Of a stretch of 64,000 bases of DNA, positions 44,384-52,896 are shown piece by piece; within the stretch, counting starts at the first letter, position 1, and every line of letters starts with the position of its first letter. Position numbers and translations under genes: made by a program. This DNA comes from CAWCKS01 sp963763485. GTDB taxonomy: Bacteria > Pseudomonadota > Alphaproteobacteria > Rhizobiales > Xanthobacteraceae. The notes beneath the pieces are model-generated. The model searched no databases. It had not been told where the DNA came from and saw nothing but the letters and a program-made list of their open reading frames with translations. The stretch spans positions 1,178,001 through 1,242,000 of the forward strand of contig CAVXOW010000008.1 of NCBI GenBank assembly GCA_963763485.1, given 5' to 3'.

Positions 44384-45976
44384 TCACGGCCGCATCGTGA
44401 AGGCGGACGGCCCGACCTGCCGCAACGGCGCGGCGAGATTGGCGAACTCGCACAACAGCGGCCGCGTGTCACGCGGGTCGATGATCTCTTCCACCAGGAA
44501 CGCCTCGGCGGTGCGGAATGGCGAGCGCAACCGTTCCAGCCGCTCCTCGATCTCGGCGAGCTTGGCGACAGGATCTTCCGCGGCATCGATCTCGGCGCGG
44601 TAAGCCGCCTCGACGCCGCCTTCCAGCGGTAGCGAACCCCAGTTGCCCGACGGCCAGGAGTAGCGGAACGGCACATGGGTATGCGGCACGTGCGCGCCGC
44701 CGCCGACGCCGAACACGTTGCGCACGATCATGGCGCACCACGGCACCGTGCTCTGGTGGATCGCGCTGACCGCCTGCACGGCAAAGCGCATGGTGCCTGT
44801 CGATTCCGCTGCAAGTCCGACCGCGAAGCCAAAGCAGTCGACGAGATGCACCACCGGCAGATGGAAGGTCTGGCAGGTATCCACGAACTTCGTGATCTTG
44901 CGCGAGGCGGTGGCGTTCCATGCGCCGCCTTCGTGCAAGGGATCGCCGGCGAGGATGCCGACCGGCCAGCCGTCAAGCCGCGCGAAGCCGGTGATGATGG
45001 CCCGGCCAAAGCCGCGCGCGATCTCGAAGAACGAGCCCTTGTCGACCACCAGATCGATGATCTTGCGCATCTGGTAGGCCTTCTTGCGATCGCGCGGCAC
45101 GATGTTGAGAAGGCTTTCATCGCGACGGTTGGGATCGTCCCAGGTCTGCATGCGCGGCGGCAGATCCCAGATCGACGACGGCAGGTACGACAGGAATTTG
45201 CGCGCCCGCGCGAACGCTTCCTCTTCGGTGTCGACCGCGTCATCGACCGTGCCGGCCGCGATCTGCACCTTGTGGCCGCCAAGCTCCTGCTTGGTGCGCT
45301 TCTCGCCGAGGCGATCGACCACAGGCGGGCCGGCGACGAACACCGCCGACATGTCCTTCACCATCAGCGAGTAGTGGCTGGCGGAGAGCCGCGCCGCGCC
45401 GAGGCCTGCGACCGAGCCGAGGCCCATCGCGACGACGGGCACGAGCCCCATGTTCTGCGCACACAGATGCAGGCCGGATGAGACCGCGATGCCGCCCGGC
45501 AAGTTCGCGTAGCCCTTGGTCTCGATGGTCTTCACCGAGCCGCCGCCGCCGGAGCCTTCGATCATGCGGATGATCGGCATCCGGAATTCGGCGGCCATCT
45601 GCTCGGGCATCTGGTACTTGGCGCGGATCGATGCGTCAGCGGAGCCGCCGCGCACGGTAAAATCGTCACCGAAGACCATCACCGGGCGGCCATCGACCTT
45701 GCCGCGGCCGAACACGCCGTTGCCCGGCATGAAGTCGACCATGTTGCCCTGCTTGTCGTACTTGGCCTTGCCGGCGACCGAGCCGAGCTCGTGGAACGAG
45801 CCGGTATCGAGCACCTTGTCGATCCGTTCGCGCACCGTGAGCCGGCCACCGGCATGCTGACGCTCGACGCGCTCCTTGCCCCCCATCTCCTGCGCGATGC
45901 GCTTGCGCTCGGCGAGCTCGTCGAGTTCCTTCTGCCAGCCGACTTGTTCCTCTGGCGGCGGCACGCGGCGGTTCAT
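44384..45976 (-). CDS. Acyl-CoA carboxylase carboxyltransferase (beta-type) subunit
   Basis: A 530-residue carboxyltransferase of the PccB/MccB/AccD5 type, which moves carboxyl from biotin to an acyl-CoA. GGRLTVRERIDKVLDTGSF opens the domain, IEGSGGGGSVKTIET and GAWNATASRKITKF are characteristic, and FGVGGGAHVPHTHVPFRYSW lies in the second half near the acyl-CoA pocket. Both crotonase-like halves (N, about 1-260; C, about 270-530) are present. The substrate (propionyl-, methylcrotonyl-, geranyl-type or other) cannot be read from these residues. It precedes the biotin carrier gene. Confidence 0.88.
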   Translation of the reverse strand: MNRRVPPPEEQVGWQKELDELAERKRIAQEMGGKERVERQHAGGRLTVRERIDKVLDTGSFHELGSVAGKAKYDKQGNMVDFMPGNGVFGRGKVDGRPVMVFGDDFTVRGGSADASIRAKYQMPEQMAAEFRMPIIRMIEGSGGGGSVKTIETKGYANLPGGIAVSSGLHLCAQNMGLVPVVAMGLGSVAGLGAARLSASHYSLMVKDMSAVFVAGPPVVDRLGEKRTKQELGGHKVQIAAGTVDDAVDTEEEAFARARKFLSYLPSSIWDLPPRMQTWDDPNRRDESLLNIVPRDRKKAYQMRKIIDLVVDKGSFFEIARGFGRAIITGFARLDGWPVGILAGDPLHEGGAWNATASRKITKFVDTCQTFHLPVVHLVDCFGFAVGLAAESTGTMRFAVQAVSAIHQSTVPWCAMIVRNVFGVGGGAHVPHTHVPFRYSWPSGNWGSLPLEGGVEAAYRAEIDAAEDPVAKLAEIEERLERLRSPFRTAEAFLVEEIIDPRDTRPLLCEFANLAAPLRQVGPSAFTMRP

Positions 45977-46197
45977 CTGGTTTGCCTCTCTCCCGGAGCA
46001 CCCTTTGGCGGGGCAATTATCTTCACGAGTGGATTTTCACATCTTTGGTGGCGGAGTCCAACGCGTTCGCGCCGCATTGCAGCGCGATCGGCGCATATGG
46101 TGTATTCCAATAGGGCAGGTGGTCTGGCCGCGACAGTTCCGACTACGCTGCGTCACTCGGCAAACCGACCACGCGGCAAACCAAGAGGGCAAAGAAA

Positions 46198-47346
46198 ATG
46201 GCGGGACCGCTTGCAGGCATCAAGGTGATCGAGGTGGGCCAGGCGCTCGCAGGCCCGCTGGCCGGCGCCATCCTCTCCGACATGGGCGCCGACGTGATCA
46301 AGGTCGAGAAGCCCGACGGCGGCGACGACGCGCGGATGTGGGGCCCGCCCTTCGTCGATGACTCCTCGCTGATGTTTCACTCCACCAACCGCAACAAGCG
46401 CTCGGTCACCATCGACATCAAGAGCAAGGCCGACATCGAGCGGCTGAAGCTGCTGGTGCGCGATGCCGATGTGATGATCCAGAATCTCAGGCCCGGCATT
46501 GTCGAGGAGGTCGGCATCGGTCCCGACGTGATGCGATCAGTCAATCCGCGGCTGATCTATTGCTCGATCTGGGCGTTCGGCAACAAGGGCCCGATGCGCA
46601 ATGCCCCGGGCTTTGATCCGCTGGCGCAGGCTTTTGGCGCCGTGATGACGCTGACCGGCCGGCCAGAGGATCCGCCGACCTTCTGTGCGCCCGCGATCAA
46701 CGACACCGCGACCGGCATGTGGTCGACCATCGGCATCCTTGCCGCGCTGCAGCAGCGCCATCGCACCGGCGAAGGCTGTGTGATCGACACCTCGCTGTTC
46801 GAATCCGCGGTGTCCTGGGTCGCAGGCTCGCTGAACAGCTACCTGTTCAGCGGCAACAAGCCGGAGCGCACGGGCACCGCGAGCAACAACCTCGTGCCGT
46901 ACCAGACCTTCGAAACCGCCGACCGGCCGATCTGCATCGCCGCCGGCAACAGCCGCCTGTTCGAGAAGTTTGCGCGCGTGATCGGTCATCCCGAATGGGC
47001 GCAGGATCCACGTTTCAAGACCGGCCCGGATCGCAAGACCCATCGCGACGTCCTGATCCCGGCGATCGAGGCAGAGCTGCGCAAGCGGACGAGGGCCGAG
47101 TGGCTCGCGGCGCTCAACAAGGTCGGCGTGCCGGCCTGCGAGGTCAACGACATCCCGGAGCTGTCGCGCGCCGAGCAGCTTGCCGCAATGGACCTGATGC
47201 GCACCTTGCCGGGCAGCAACGCCAAGATTGTCGGCCTGCCGATCCAGTTCAACGGTGTGCGGCCGCATCCCTATCGGGATTCGCCGGCGATCGGCCAGCA
47301 CAACGACGAGGTGTTTGGCGCACTGAAATCGAACGCCGCCGAATAG
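46198..47346 (+). CDS. Class III CoA-transferase (CaiB/BaiF family)
   Basis: A 382-residue family III CoA-transferase that moves CoA between organic acids. MAGPLAGIKVIEVGQALAGP and ILSDMGADVIKVEKPDGGDD are the N-terminal signatures. The conserved Asp that forms the acyl anhydride intermediate is expected in the segment PGFDPLAQAFGA. ETADRPICIAAGNSRLFEKF lies in the second domain. It would activate the pathway substrate or swap CoA between intermediates. It is divergent from the carboxyltransferase gene (221-base gap) and converges on the MBL hydrolase gene. Confidence 0.92.
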   Translation: MAGPLAGIKVIEVGQALAGPLAGAILSDMGADVIKVEKPDGGDDARMWGPPFVDDSSLMFHSTNRNKRSVTIDIKSKADIERLKLLVRDADVMIQNLRPGIVEEVGIGPDVMRSVNPRLIYCSIWAFGNKGPMRNAPGFDPLAQAFGAVMTLTGRPEDPPTFCAPAINDTATGMWSTIGILAALQQRHRTGEGCVIDTSLFESAVSWVAGSLNSYLFSGNKPERTGTASNNLVPYQTFETADRPICIAAGNSRLFEKFARVIGHPEWAQDPRFKTGPDRKTHRDVLIPAIEAELRKRTRAEWLAALNKVGVPACEVNDIPELSRAEQLAAMDLMRTLPGSNAKIVGLPIQFNGVRPHPYRDSPAIGQHNDEVFGALKSNAAE

Positions 47347-47358
47347 CGGCGTTCCGCG

Positions 47359-48237
47359 TCAGCTTTCGAGCGCCACGAACTTGTAGCCGTCGCCCCAGCG
47401 ACCGACGCGCGAGGTTGACGGCGACGGGAAATGCGACGCACACATGATCGTCGCGCTCTCGCAGAAGCGGTCGAACACCGCGTGCCGCGTCGTTCCGGCC
47501 TGCGCGGAATCGTAATCCGACATCATGCCGAAGTGCGGAAACTTGCCTTGCAGCGGCGAATGGATCATGTCGCCGGTGATCAGGCAGTCGTGGCCGGTCC
47601 GGCCGACCAGCACCGAGAAATGATCGATGGTGTGCCCGGGCGTCGGAATGAACTGCAGCCGCTCATTGAAGGCGAAATCGCTTTTCACGATCTGCGCCCG
47701 CTTGGCCGCGATGATCGGCAGCACCGAGTCGGTGATCCAGGGGCAGCTCGACGGATCAGCCTTCTCGCGCTGCGTCCAATGCGCCAGCTCGCGTTCGGCC
47801 ATGATGTATCTGGCCTTGGGAAAGGTCGGCACCCAGCGGCCGTTGTCGAGCCGGGTGTTCCAGCCGACGTGATCGGTGTGCAGGTGCGTGCACATGACAT
47901 AGTCGATGTCGTCAACGGTGAGGCCAAGCGCCGCCAGTCCCTTCTCGAACCGGTCGCTGTTCATCTTGTGCCAGAACGGCCGCGTCGGCCGTTCCTTGTG
48001 ATTGCCGACGCAGGTGTCGACCAGGATGTTGTGATGCGGCGTCTTGATCAGGAAGCTCTGGATGCACAGCATGACGCCGCCGGACGGTGCGATGAAATGC
48101 GGCTGCAGCCAGGATTTGTTCTCGTCAAAGACCTCTCTTGTCAGAGCGGGAAAGAAGCTCATGACGTCGAAGAAAGCGCCTTCCTGCTCGATGATGGGGT
48201 GGATCGTGGTGTCGTCGAGCGCGATCGGCATGGTCAT
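47359..48237 (-). CDS. MBL-fold metallohydrolase
   Basis: A 292-residue metallo-beta-lactamase-fold hydrolase. The dinuclear zinc motif HxHxDH is seen as CTHLHTDHVGWN, the third histidine in TPGHTIDHFSVL and the bridging Asp in LITGDMIHSPL. Its general layout resembles N-acyl-homoserine-lactone lactonases and related esterases, but the family is broad. It ends 13 bases from the converging CoA-transferase gene and is divergent from the FMN-dehydrogenase gene, with 203 bases between starts. The substrate is unknown. Confidence 0.88.
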   Translation of the reverse strand: MTMPIALDDTTIHPIIEQEGAFFDVMSFFPALTREVFDENKSWLQPHFIAPSGGVMLCIQSFLIKTPHHNILVDTCVGNHKERPTRPFWHKMNSDRFEKGLAALGLTVDDIDYVMCTHLHTDHVGWNTRLDNGRWVPTFPKARYIMAERELAHWTQREKADPSSCPWITDSVLPIIAAKRAQIVKSDFAFNERLQFIPTPGHTIDHFSVLVGRTGHDCLITGDMIHSPLQGKFPHFGMMSDYDSAQAGTTRHAVFDRFCESATIMCASHFPSPSTSRVGRWGDGYKFVALES

Positions 48238-48440
48238 TGGCGCACCTCCTCACGTCAGCGATGAAAGCCGATCATAGCAGATCGGTGCGCCTCGCACCCG
48301 TCTGGCGCGAAACCCGCCTCAAGGAGACCTGACGCTGCGCTGCCGCTCCGTCTGGGTTGCCCTCGCACCAGTTGAACTCAGGGCCCGCAGCCGTCATCAT
48401 CACGGTCAAACCAACACGGAAACGCTCGGGGAAGCTCAAG

Positions 48441-49631
48441 ATGGCAGCGCTCGACAACTGCTACAATATCCACGATCTCCGCGATGCCGCCCGCCGGCGG
48501 CTGCCGAAGGGCGTGTTCGACTTCTTCGACCGGGGCACCGAGGATGAGGTCGCGCTCGCCAACAACCGGGCCGCCTTCGAGCGGATCAAGCTCAAGCACC
48601 GTGCGCTGGTCGACGTCTCCAAACGCTCGATGGCGACGACGTTGTTCGGCAAACCGGTGTCGATGCCGATGGCGATCGCGCCGACCGGCGTCGCCGGCAT
48701 GTGCTGGTATCACGGCGAGCTCGAGCTCGCGAAAGCTGCAGCTGCAGCGAAAATCCCGTTCACGCTCGCGACCGGCGCGATGACGCCGATGGAGGAGATC
48801 GCCGAGAAGGCGCCGGGCCGGCTGTGGTTTCAGCTCTATGTCTGGGAGAGGCGCGAGCTGTCCTACGAGCTGATCGAGCGCGCCAAGCGCTGCGGCTTTG
48901 AGGCGCTGCTGGTCACGGTCGACACCACCGTCGGCCCGAACCGCGAGTACAACGCGCGGAATGGATTCCATCAGCCGTTCCGGCTGACGCGTCGAGCGAC
49001 AATGGATGTCATGAAGCGGCCGCGCTGGGTCTCGTCCGTGCTGGCGCGCTATCTGATGCAGGGTGGTCTGCCGAAATACGAAAATTACCCAAAACACCTG
49101 CAGCATTCGATCCGCACCGATCCGAACGTGCACGCGATCATGAAACGCGACAGCCTGTCGTGGGAAGACATCAAGATCTTCCGCAAGATGTGGCCAGGCA
49201 TCCTGATGATCAAAGGCGTCAACCGGCCGGACGATGCGGTCAAGGCTGCCGAATATGGCTGCGACGGCATCGTGGTGTCGAACCACGGCGGCCGCAACAT
49301 GGACAGCGCGGTGGCGTCGATGGACGCGTTGCCGGAGATCGCCGAAGCGGTCGGCGAGAAGGCGACCGTCATCCTCGACAGCGGCGTGCGCCGCGGCTCC
49401 GATATTACGAAGGCGCTGGCGCTTGGCGCCAAGGCGGTGCTCACCGGCCGCGCCACGCTTTACGGGACGTCGGTCGCGGGACAGGCCGGCGCGCTCAAGG
49501 CGATCGACGTGATCCGCAAGGAGTTCGACAACACCATGGCCTATTGCGGCTGCAACCGGGTCGACGAGATCACGCCCGACATCCTGTTCGGCTACTACGG
49601 CCGCAACACCGCCGCGCAATTCGTGGGCTGA
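48441..49631 (+). CDS. FMN-dependent alpha-hydroxy-acid dehydrogenase/oxidase
   Basis: A 396-residue flavoprotein of the LldD/glycolate oxidase family. Start ATG 48441 gives MAALDNCYNIHDLRDAARRR. FMN contacts are in MAIAPTGVAGMCW, FQLYVWERREL and LVTVDTTVGPNREYN; the flavin lysine is in ILMIKGVNRPDDA, and the catalytic His and Arg in VVSNHGGRNMDSA and DSGVRRGSDI. The usual GRQLD is GRNMD here, which may alter the substrate pocket. It oxidises a 2-hydroxy acid to a 2-oxo acid; lactate and mandelate are only possibilities. It lies downstream of a 203-base divergent gap. Confidence 0.9.
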   Translation: MAALDNCYNIHDLRDAARRRLPKGVFDFFDRGTEDEVALANNRAAFERIKLKHRALVDVSKRSMATTLFGKPVSMPMAIAPTGVAGMCWYHGELELAKAAAAAKIPFTLATGAMTPMEEIAEKAPGRLWFQLYVWERRELSYELIERAKRCGFEALLVTVDTTVGPNREYNARNGFHQPFRLTRRATMDVMKRPRWVSSVLARYLMQGGLPKYENYPKHLQHSIRTDPNVHAIMKRDSLSWEDIKIFRKMWPGILMIKGVNRPDDAVKAAEYGCDGIVVSNHGGRNMDSAVASMDALPEIAEAVGEKATVILDSGVRRGSDITKALALGAKAVLTGRATLYGTSVAGQAGALKAIDVIRKEFDNTMAYCGCNRVDEITPDILFGYYGRNTAAQFVG

Positions 49632-49711
49632 CGCGTCTCCGCCGCCGATCAGGCCCTCATTGCGCCTGCGCAGTCACGAGCCATCGCGCATGTATGTGGC
49701 GCTTGCCAATC

Positions 49712-49731
49712 ACATAAGTATATGCTTATGT
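49712..49731. promoter_or_regulatory. Candidate ArsR-family operator
   Basis: ACATAAG-TATATG-CTTATGT is an inverted repeat with 7-bp arms, ending 9 bases before the ATG of the ArsR-family gene. Its AT-rich make-up stands out from the GC-rich surroundings, and its spacing suits autoregulation. A -10-like element is inside it, so binding would block transcription. Confidence 0.7.
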
Positions 49732-49740
49732 GTTGGCTTG

Positions 49741-50052
49741 ATGGAGCACGACATATTCAAGGCTCTGGCTGATCCGACCCGGCGCGCGATCTTCGAGAAG
49801 CTCGCGGCTGGCAGCATGAATGCCAGTGCTTTGCGCGAAGGCATGGAGATCAGCCAGCCGGCCATGTCCCAGCACCTCGCGGTGCTGCGTAACGCCAGGC
49901 TGGTGCGCGAGGAGCGGCAGGGACGCTTCGTGAACTACGAAGTCGATCCGCGGGGTTTGGCGCTGATAGGCCGATGGCTGGCGAAGTATCGAGCGTACTG
50001 GCCGGCGCGGGTCGATGCTTTGAGGACATTGTTGAAGGACATGGACCAATGA
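49741..50052 (+). CDS. ArsR-family winged-helix regulator
   Basis: A 103-residue helix-turn-helix repressor. MEHDIFKALADPTRRAIFEKL is the classic opening, GMEISQPAMSQHLAVLRNAR is the recognition helix region and LVREERQGRFVNYEVD the wing. No metal-binding cysteines are present, so it probably belongs to the branch that controls SRPBCC (ATPase activator/START-like) genes, as its neighbour suggests. ATG 49741 is chosen because it directly follows a palindromic operator. Its TGA overlaps the ATG of the next gene (ATGA). Confidence 0.92.
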   Translation: MEHDIFKALADPTRRAIFEKLAAGSMNASALREGMEISQPAMSQHLAVLRNARLVREERQGRFVNYEVDPRGLALIGRWLAKYRAYWPARVDALRTLLKDMDQ

Positions 50053-50408
50053 ACGACATCGAGGCCGAGGAACAGTCGAAGGATCTGGTGTTCGAATACG
50101 AACTCGACGCACCACTTGAGAAGGTCTGGCGAGCGATCAGCATTGCCGCGTTTCGCGAAAAGTGGTTGCCGAGAGTTGTTTTGGCTGATGCCGAGCCGCT
50201 CTCTTCAGCGCCATGCGAGGAGGTCCGCTATCGAGTGCGGGACGACGAGCCGCCCTTCATCGAAAGCGTGGTGACGTTTCAGGTTATGCCCAATGCGGAC
50301 GGTGGCACCCGCCTCAGGATCATCCACGGGTTGGCGGACGCGCGACTGGCACGCCACGTGCCAAAAGCCGCGAACAACAATGAGCCGTGCCTGATGCGCG
50401 CCGCCTGA
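50049..50408 (+). CDS. SRPBCC (START-like) domain protein
   Basis: A 119-residue protein with the START/SRPBCC fold, which binds a hydrophobic ligand in a deep cavity. FEYELDAPLEKVWRAISIAA is the first strand and helix, FREKWLPRVVLAD the next segment, and GGTRLRIIHGLAD a late strand. It overlaps the ArsR-family start by four bases, so the two are coupled. The ligand is not known. ArsR-SRPBCC pairs are common, but the trigger is generally uncharacterised. Confidence 0.85.
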   Translation: MNDIEAEEQSKDLVFEYELDAPLEKVWRAISIAAFREKWLPRVVLADAEPLSSAPCEEVRYRVRDDEPPFIESVVTFQVMPNADGGTRLRIIHGLADARLARHVPKAANNNEPCLMRAA

Positions 50409-50434
50409 CCGCTGGGTCGACAACCGCAACTCTA

Positions 50435-50507
50435 GAGCATGATCCGGAAAAGCGGGTACCGGTTTTCCTCGCGACAAACGCGAGGCGTTTGCGCGGAGAT
50501 CATGCTC
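50435..50507. repeat. REP-like intergenic palindrome, copy 2
   Basis: This longer copy begins GAGCATGATCCGGAAAAGCG, contains GGTACCGGTTTTCC and ends GATCATGCTC, so its ten outer bases are perfectly inverted. A central CGCGACAAACGCGAGGCG segment is not in the other two copies. It lies between the SRPBCC and clpP genes. Confidence 0.88.
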
Positions 50508-50535
50508 AATCAAGAATCCAGACTGGAGTTCGCCC

Positions 50536-51102
50536 ATGCGCGAAACGATGCAACTTGTCCCTGTGGTCGTTGAACAATCGAGCCGCGGAGAACGATCGTT
50601 CGACATCTATTCGCGGCTTCTGCGCGAGCGGATCGTTTTCCTCAACGGCGAAGTCAACGATGCAATGTCCGCATTGGTTTGCGCGCAGTTGTTATTCCTG
50701 GAAGCCGAGAATCCGAAGAAGCCGATCCATCTCTACATCAACTCTCCCGGCGGCATGGTGACGAGTGGCTTCGCCATGTACGACACCATGCGATACATCA
50801 AAGCTCCCGTTTACACGCTGTGCATGGGAACGGCCCGGTCCATGGGGTCGTTCCTCTTGATGGCGGGTGAGCCCGGAGAGCGCGCAGCGTTGCCGAACGC
50901 GAGTCTGCACGTTCATCAGCCGTTGGGTGGCGTCCAGGGGCAAGCGTCGGATATCCTGATCCATGCCGAAGAGATGCGGCAGACCAAGTGCCGCATGATC
51001 AGGCTCTATGCCGAACATTGCCGACGCACCTACGAGGAGGTCGAGCGCACGCTTGATCGTGACCACTTCATGACGCCGGAGGAAGCTTTGCGATGGGGCT
51101 GA
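50536..51102 (+). CDS. clpP: ATP-dependent Clp protease proteolytic subunit, 3' frameshift as sequenced
   Basis: ClpP forms the chambered serine protease used by ClpX and ClpA. The triad is visible as Ser102 in GTARSMGSFLLM, His127 in NASLHVHQPLGG and Asp176 in LDRDHFMTPEEA. The usual QAASMG is TARSMG here. As sequenced, the protein stops after 188 residues (ALRWG). If one G is missing from GGGG at 51095-51098, it continues LIDRVVKEREASTSSLAI to a TGA at 51153-51155. That would restore a normal 206-residue ClpP. Alphaproteobacteria often have a second ClpP, and this divergent copy may be that paralogue. Confidence 0.88.
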   Translation: MRETMQLVPVVVEQSSRGERSFDIYSRLLRERIVFLNGEVNDAMSALVCAQLLFLEAENPKKPIHLYINSPGGMVTSGFAMYDTMRYIKAPVYTLCMGTARSMGSFLLMAGEPGERAALPNASLHVHQPLGGVQGQASDILIHAEEMRQTKCRMIRLYAEHCRRTYEEVERTLDRDHFMTPEEALRWG

Positions 51103-51159
51103 TCGACCGCGTCGTCAAGGAGCGGGAGGCCAGCACCTCAAGCCTCGCGATTTGATTGT

Positions 51160-51963
51160 TCAGCTTACACGCAATGGCATCGGCTCGCCGAAATCGCCGA
51201 TCGGCGCGTAGTGCGAGGTGAAGCCGGAGCCGTCCTTCCAGTCATGCATGTAATACCCCGGCGGCTCGCCGCTCACGGCGATCACGCCGTCCGGCCTGCG
51301 GTCCATCGCGAACTGAAATGCCGTGCTCGGGGCAGCGATGGCGACCGCGTGCGCAATGCGCGTCTGCAAGGTGCAATGTACGTGGCCGGCGACGATCAAC
51401 GAGACGTTCGGATAGTGCGACACCAGCGCGACGAACGCGTCGGCGTTGCGAAACGGCCTGGAATCGCTGATCGGCCGGCCGATCCGAAACACCGGGTGAT
51501 GCATCGCGATCATCGTGGGCTTGTCGCCACCCGCCGCGAGTTGGCCCGACAGCCACTCGAGTCGCTCCGCGCACATTTCACCGGCAACCTCGCCCGCGAT
51601 TTTCGTGTCGAGACAAATGACACGGACTGGAAGATCTTCCAGCACGTAGTGCAGGAAACGCGAGCTTTTCGGCATCCATGCCGTGTCGGCAAAAGCCCCG
51701 CGCAACGGCTCGATCTCGTCGTGGTTGCCGGGGATCGCGCAATAGCGGATGCCGGTTTCATCCAGCATCGCGCGGACGTCCTTGTTCACCGAGAGGTCAG
51801 CGTGCTGGGTGACGTCACCGGTGTGCAGAATCAGGTCAGGCCGCGGATTGAGTGAGGTGATGGCGTCGAGCGCCTTGCGCAAGCAGGCGCGGGCATCGAT
51901 ACGGCCAAAGGCCAGCGCGCCCGGCGCGTCGACGTGACTGTCGGTAATCTGTGCAATCAGCAT
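51160..51963 (-). CDS. Metallophosphoesterase (CpdA-like, class III cyclic nucleotide phosphodiesterase type)
   Basis: A 267-residue calcineurin-like phosphoesterase. The metal motifs are seen in order: AQITDSHVDAPG, LHTGDVTQHADL, IPGNHDEIEPL, AMHHPVF and AGHVHCTLQ. This order and the length fit CpdA/Icc-like phosphodiesterases, which hydrolyse cAMP or other phosphodiesters. The ATG at 51963 lies 45 bases downstream of the GlsB-like gene end on the same strand. It converges on clpP, leaving only a few bases between. A cAMP role is not shown by sequence alone. Confidence 0.9.
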   Translation of the reverse strand: MLIAQITDSHVDAPGALAFGRIDARACLRKALDAITSLNPRPDLILHTGDVTQHADLSVNKDVRAMLDETGIRYCAIPGNHDEIEPLRGAFADTAWMPKSSRFLHYVLEDLPVRVICLDTKIAGEVAGEMCAERLEWLSGQLAAGGDKPTMIAMHHPVFRIGRPISDSRPFRNADAFVALVSHYPNVSLIVAGHVHCTLQTRIAHAVAIAAPSTAFQFAMDRRPDGVIAVSGEPPGYYMHDWKDGSGFTSHYAPIGDFGEPMPLRVS

Positions 51964-52008
51964 TGTCTTTTTTCTTCTTGAGTGCGCGGAGCGGCCTAGG
52001 CCTTCTTG

Positions 52009-52296
52009 TTAAGCCTTCTTGCCGGGGTCAGGAAGTACTCCGGCGGAGACCAGCCGGTGCCAGATGAAAAGGATCACCACGGCGCCGATCGTCGCTGCAA
52101 TAAAGCCGGCCCCTTGGCCTTGAGTTGCATCGTACCAGCCGGTTGCCTGTCCGATCCAGGTCGCCAGGAACGACCCGGCAACGCCGAGAATGCAGGTCAG
52201 GATAAAACCTTGCGGGTTGTTCGGCCCAGGTGCCAACATGCGGGCGATGAAGCCGGCGACGATGCCGACGATGATGACCCAGAGAATGCCGCTCAT
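52009..52296 (-). CDS. GlsB/YeaQ/YmgE-family stress-response membrane protein
   Basis: A 95-residue inner-membrane protein of the transglycosylase-associated family. Three hydrophobic spans are visible at about 4-20, 33-50 and 65-82: GILWVIIVGIVAGFIARMLA, GFILTCILGVAGSFLATWIG and IAATIGAVVILFIWHRLVS. These proteins are induced by stress in enteric bacteria, but their activity is unknown. The stretch APGPNNPQGF between spans 1 and 2 is a family mark. The protein ends LPDPGKKA. It is followed by the phosphoesterase and preceded by a YidB-like gene on the same strand. Confidence 0.88.
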   Translation of the reverse strand: MSGILWVIIVGIVAGFIARMLAPGPNNPQGFILTCILGVAGSFLATWIGQATGWYDATQGQGAGFIAATIGAVVILFIWHRLVSAGVLPDPGKKA

Positions 52297-52344
52297 ACGT
52301 TGCTCCTCGTTCGATGCGACGCGAGTGATTGTGGTGCGAGCCGA

Positions 52345-52896
52345 TCAGATCATCTTCGCGAGTTCCTGCTCGGTCGGCAGGCGGCCGTCCGGGGTCAGAT
52401 GATTGATGACATCGGGCAGGTGTTTGGCGAGGTTCTGCAACAGCTCATCGCTCGACATGCCGGTTTGGCTGGCCAGCGTGTTGATCTGGTCGGCGCCGAG
52501 CGCCTTGCCGAGATCGCCCGCCGAGACCGAGTTGTTCGGTCCATTGCTGACCCACGTGCTGGCGGCATTGCCAAGTCCGCCCTGCTGCAACTGCTTCATC
52601 AGGTCGCCGAGCCCGCCGCTCAGCACGCTGCCTGCAGCGCCCCCGGCCGCGCCACCGAGCAGACCACCGAGCGCGCCGCCCAACCCGCCCGGCGGTACCG
52701 GCGCGGATGCGCCGCCACTCTGGGGAGTTGTGGTCTGCTGCTGGTTGCCGCTGAAATGCTTGATTGCCTTGTAGGCAAGGAGGCCGAGGATCGCCATCGT
52801 CAGTGGCGACATGCCGCCGCTGCCGGTCGAGGGGCTTGCGCTGTGGTCGCCGCGCGGACCGTGCTGCATGCCATTGAGAACATCGAGCAAACCCAT
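52345..52896 (-). CDS. YidB-like (DUF937) protein
   Basis: A 183-residue protein of the YidB/DUF937 group. ATG 52896 gives MGLLDVLNGMQHGPRGDHSA with the family start. A Gly/Pro/Gln-rich middle is followed by Gly-rich GGLGGALGGLLGGAAGGAAG, and the C-terminal half carries the DUF937 core AADQINTLASQTGMSSDELL-like segment and NLAKHLPDVINHLTPDGRLP. Its function is unknown. The Gly-rich region may insert into or associate with a membrane, but that is a guess. An in-frame extension upstream of 52896 is not supported. Confidence 0.82.
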   Translation of the reverse strand: MGLLDVLNGMQHGPRGDHSASPSTGSGGMSPLTMAILGLLAYKAIKHFSGNQQQTTTPQSGGASAPVPPGGLGGALGGLLGGAAGGAAGSVLSGGLGDLMKQLQQGGLGNAASTWVSNGPNNSVSAGDLGKALGADQINTLASQTGMSSDELLQNLAKHLPDVINHLTPDGRLPTEQELAKMI

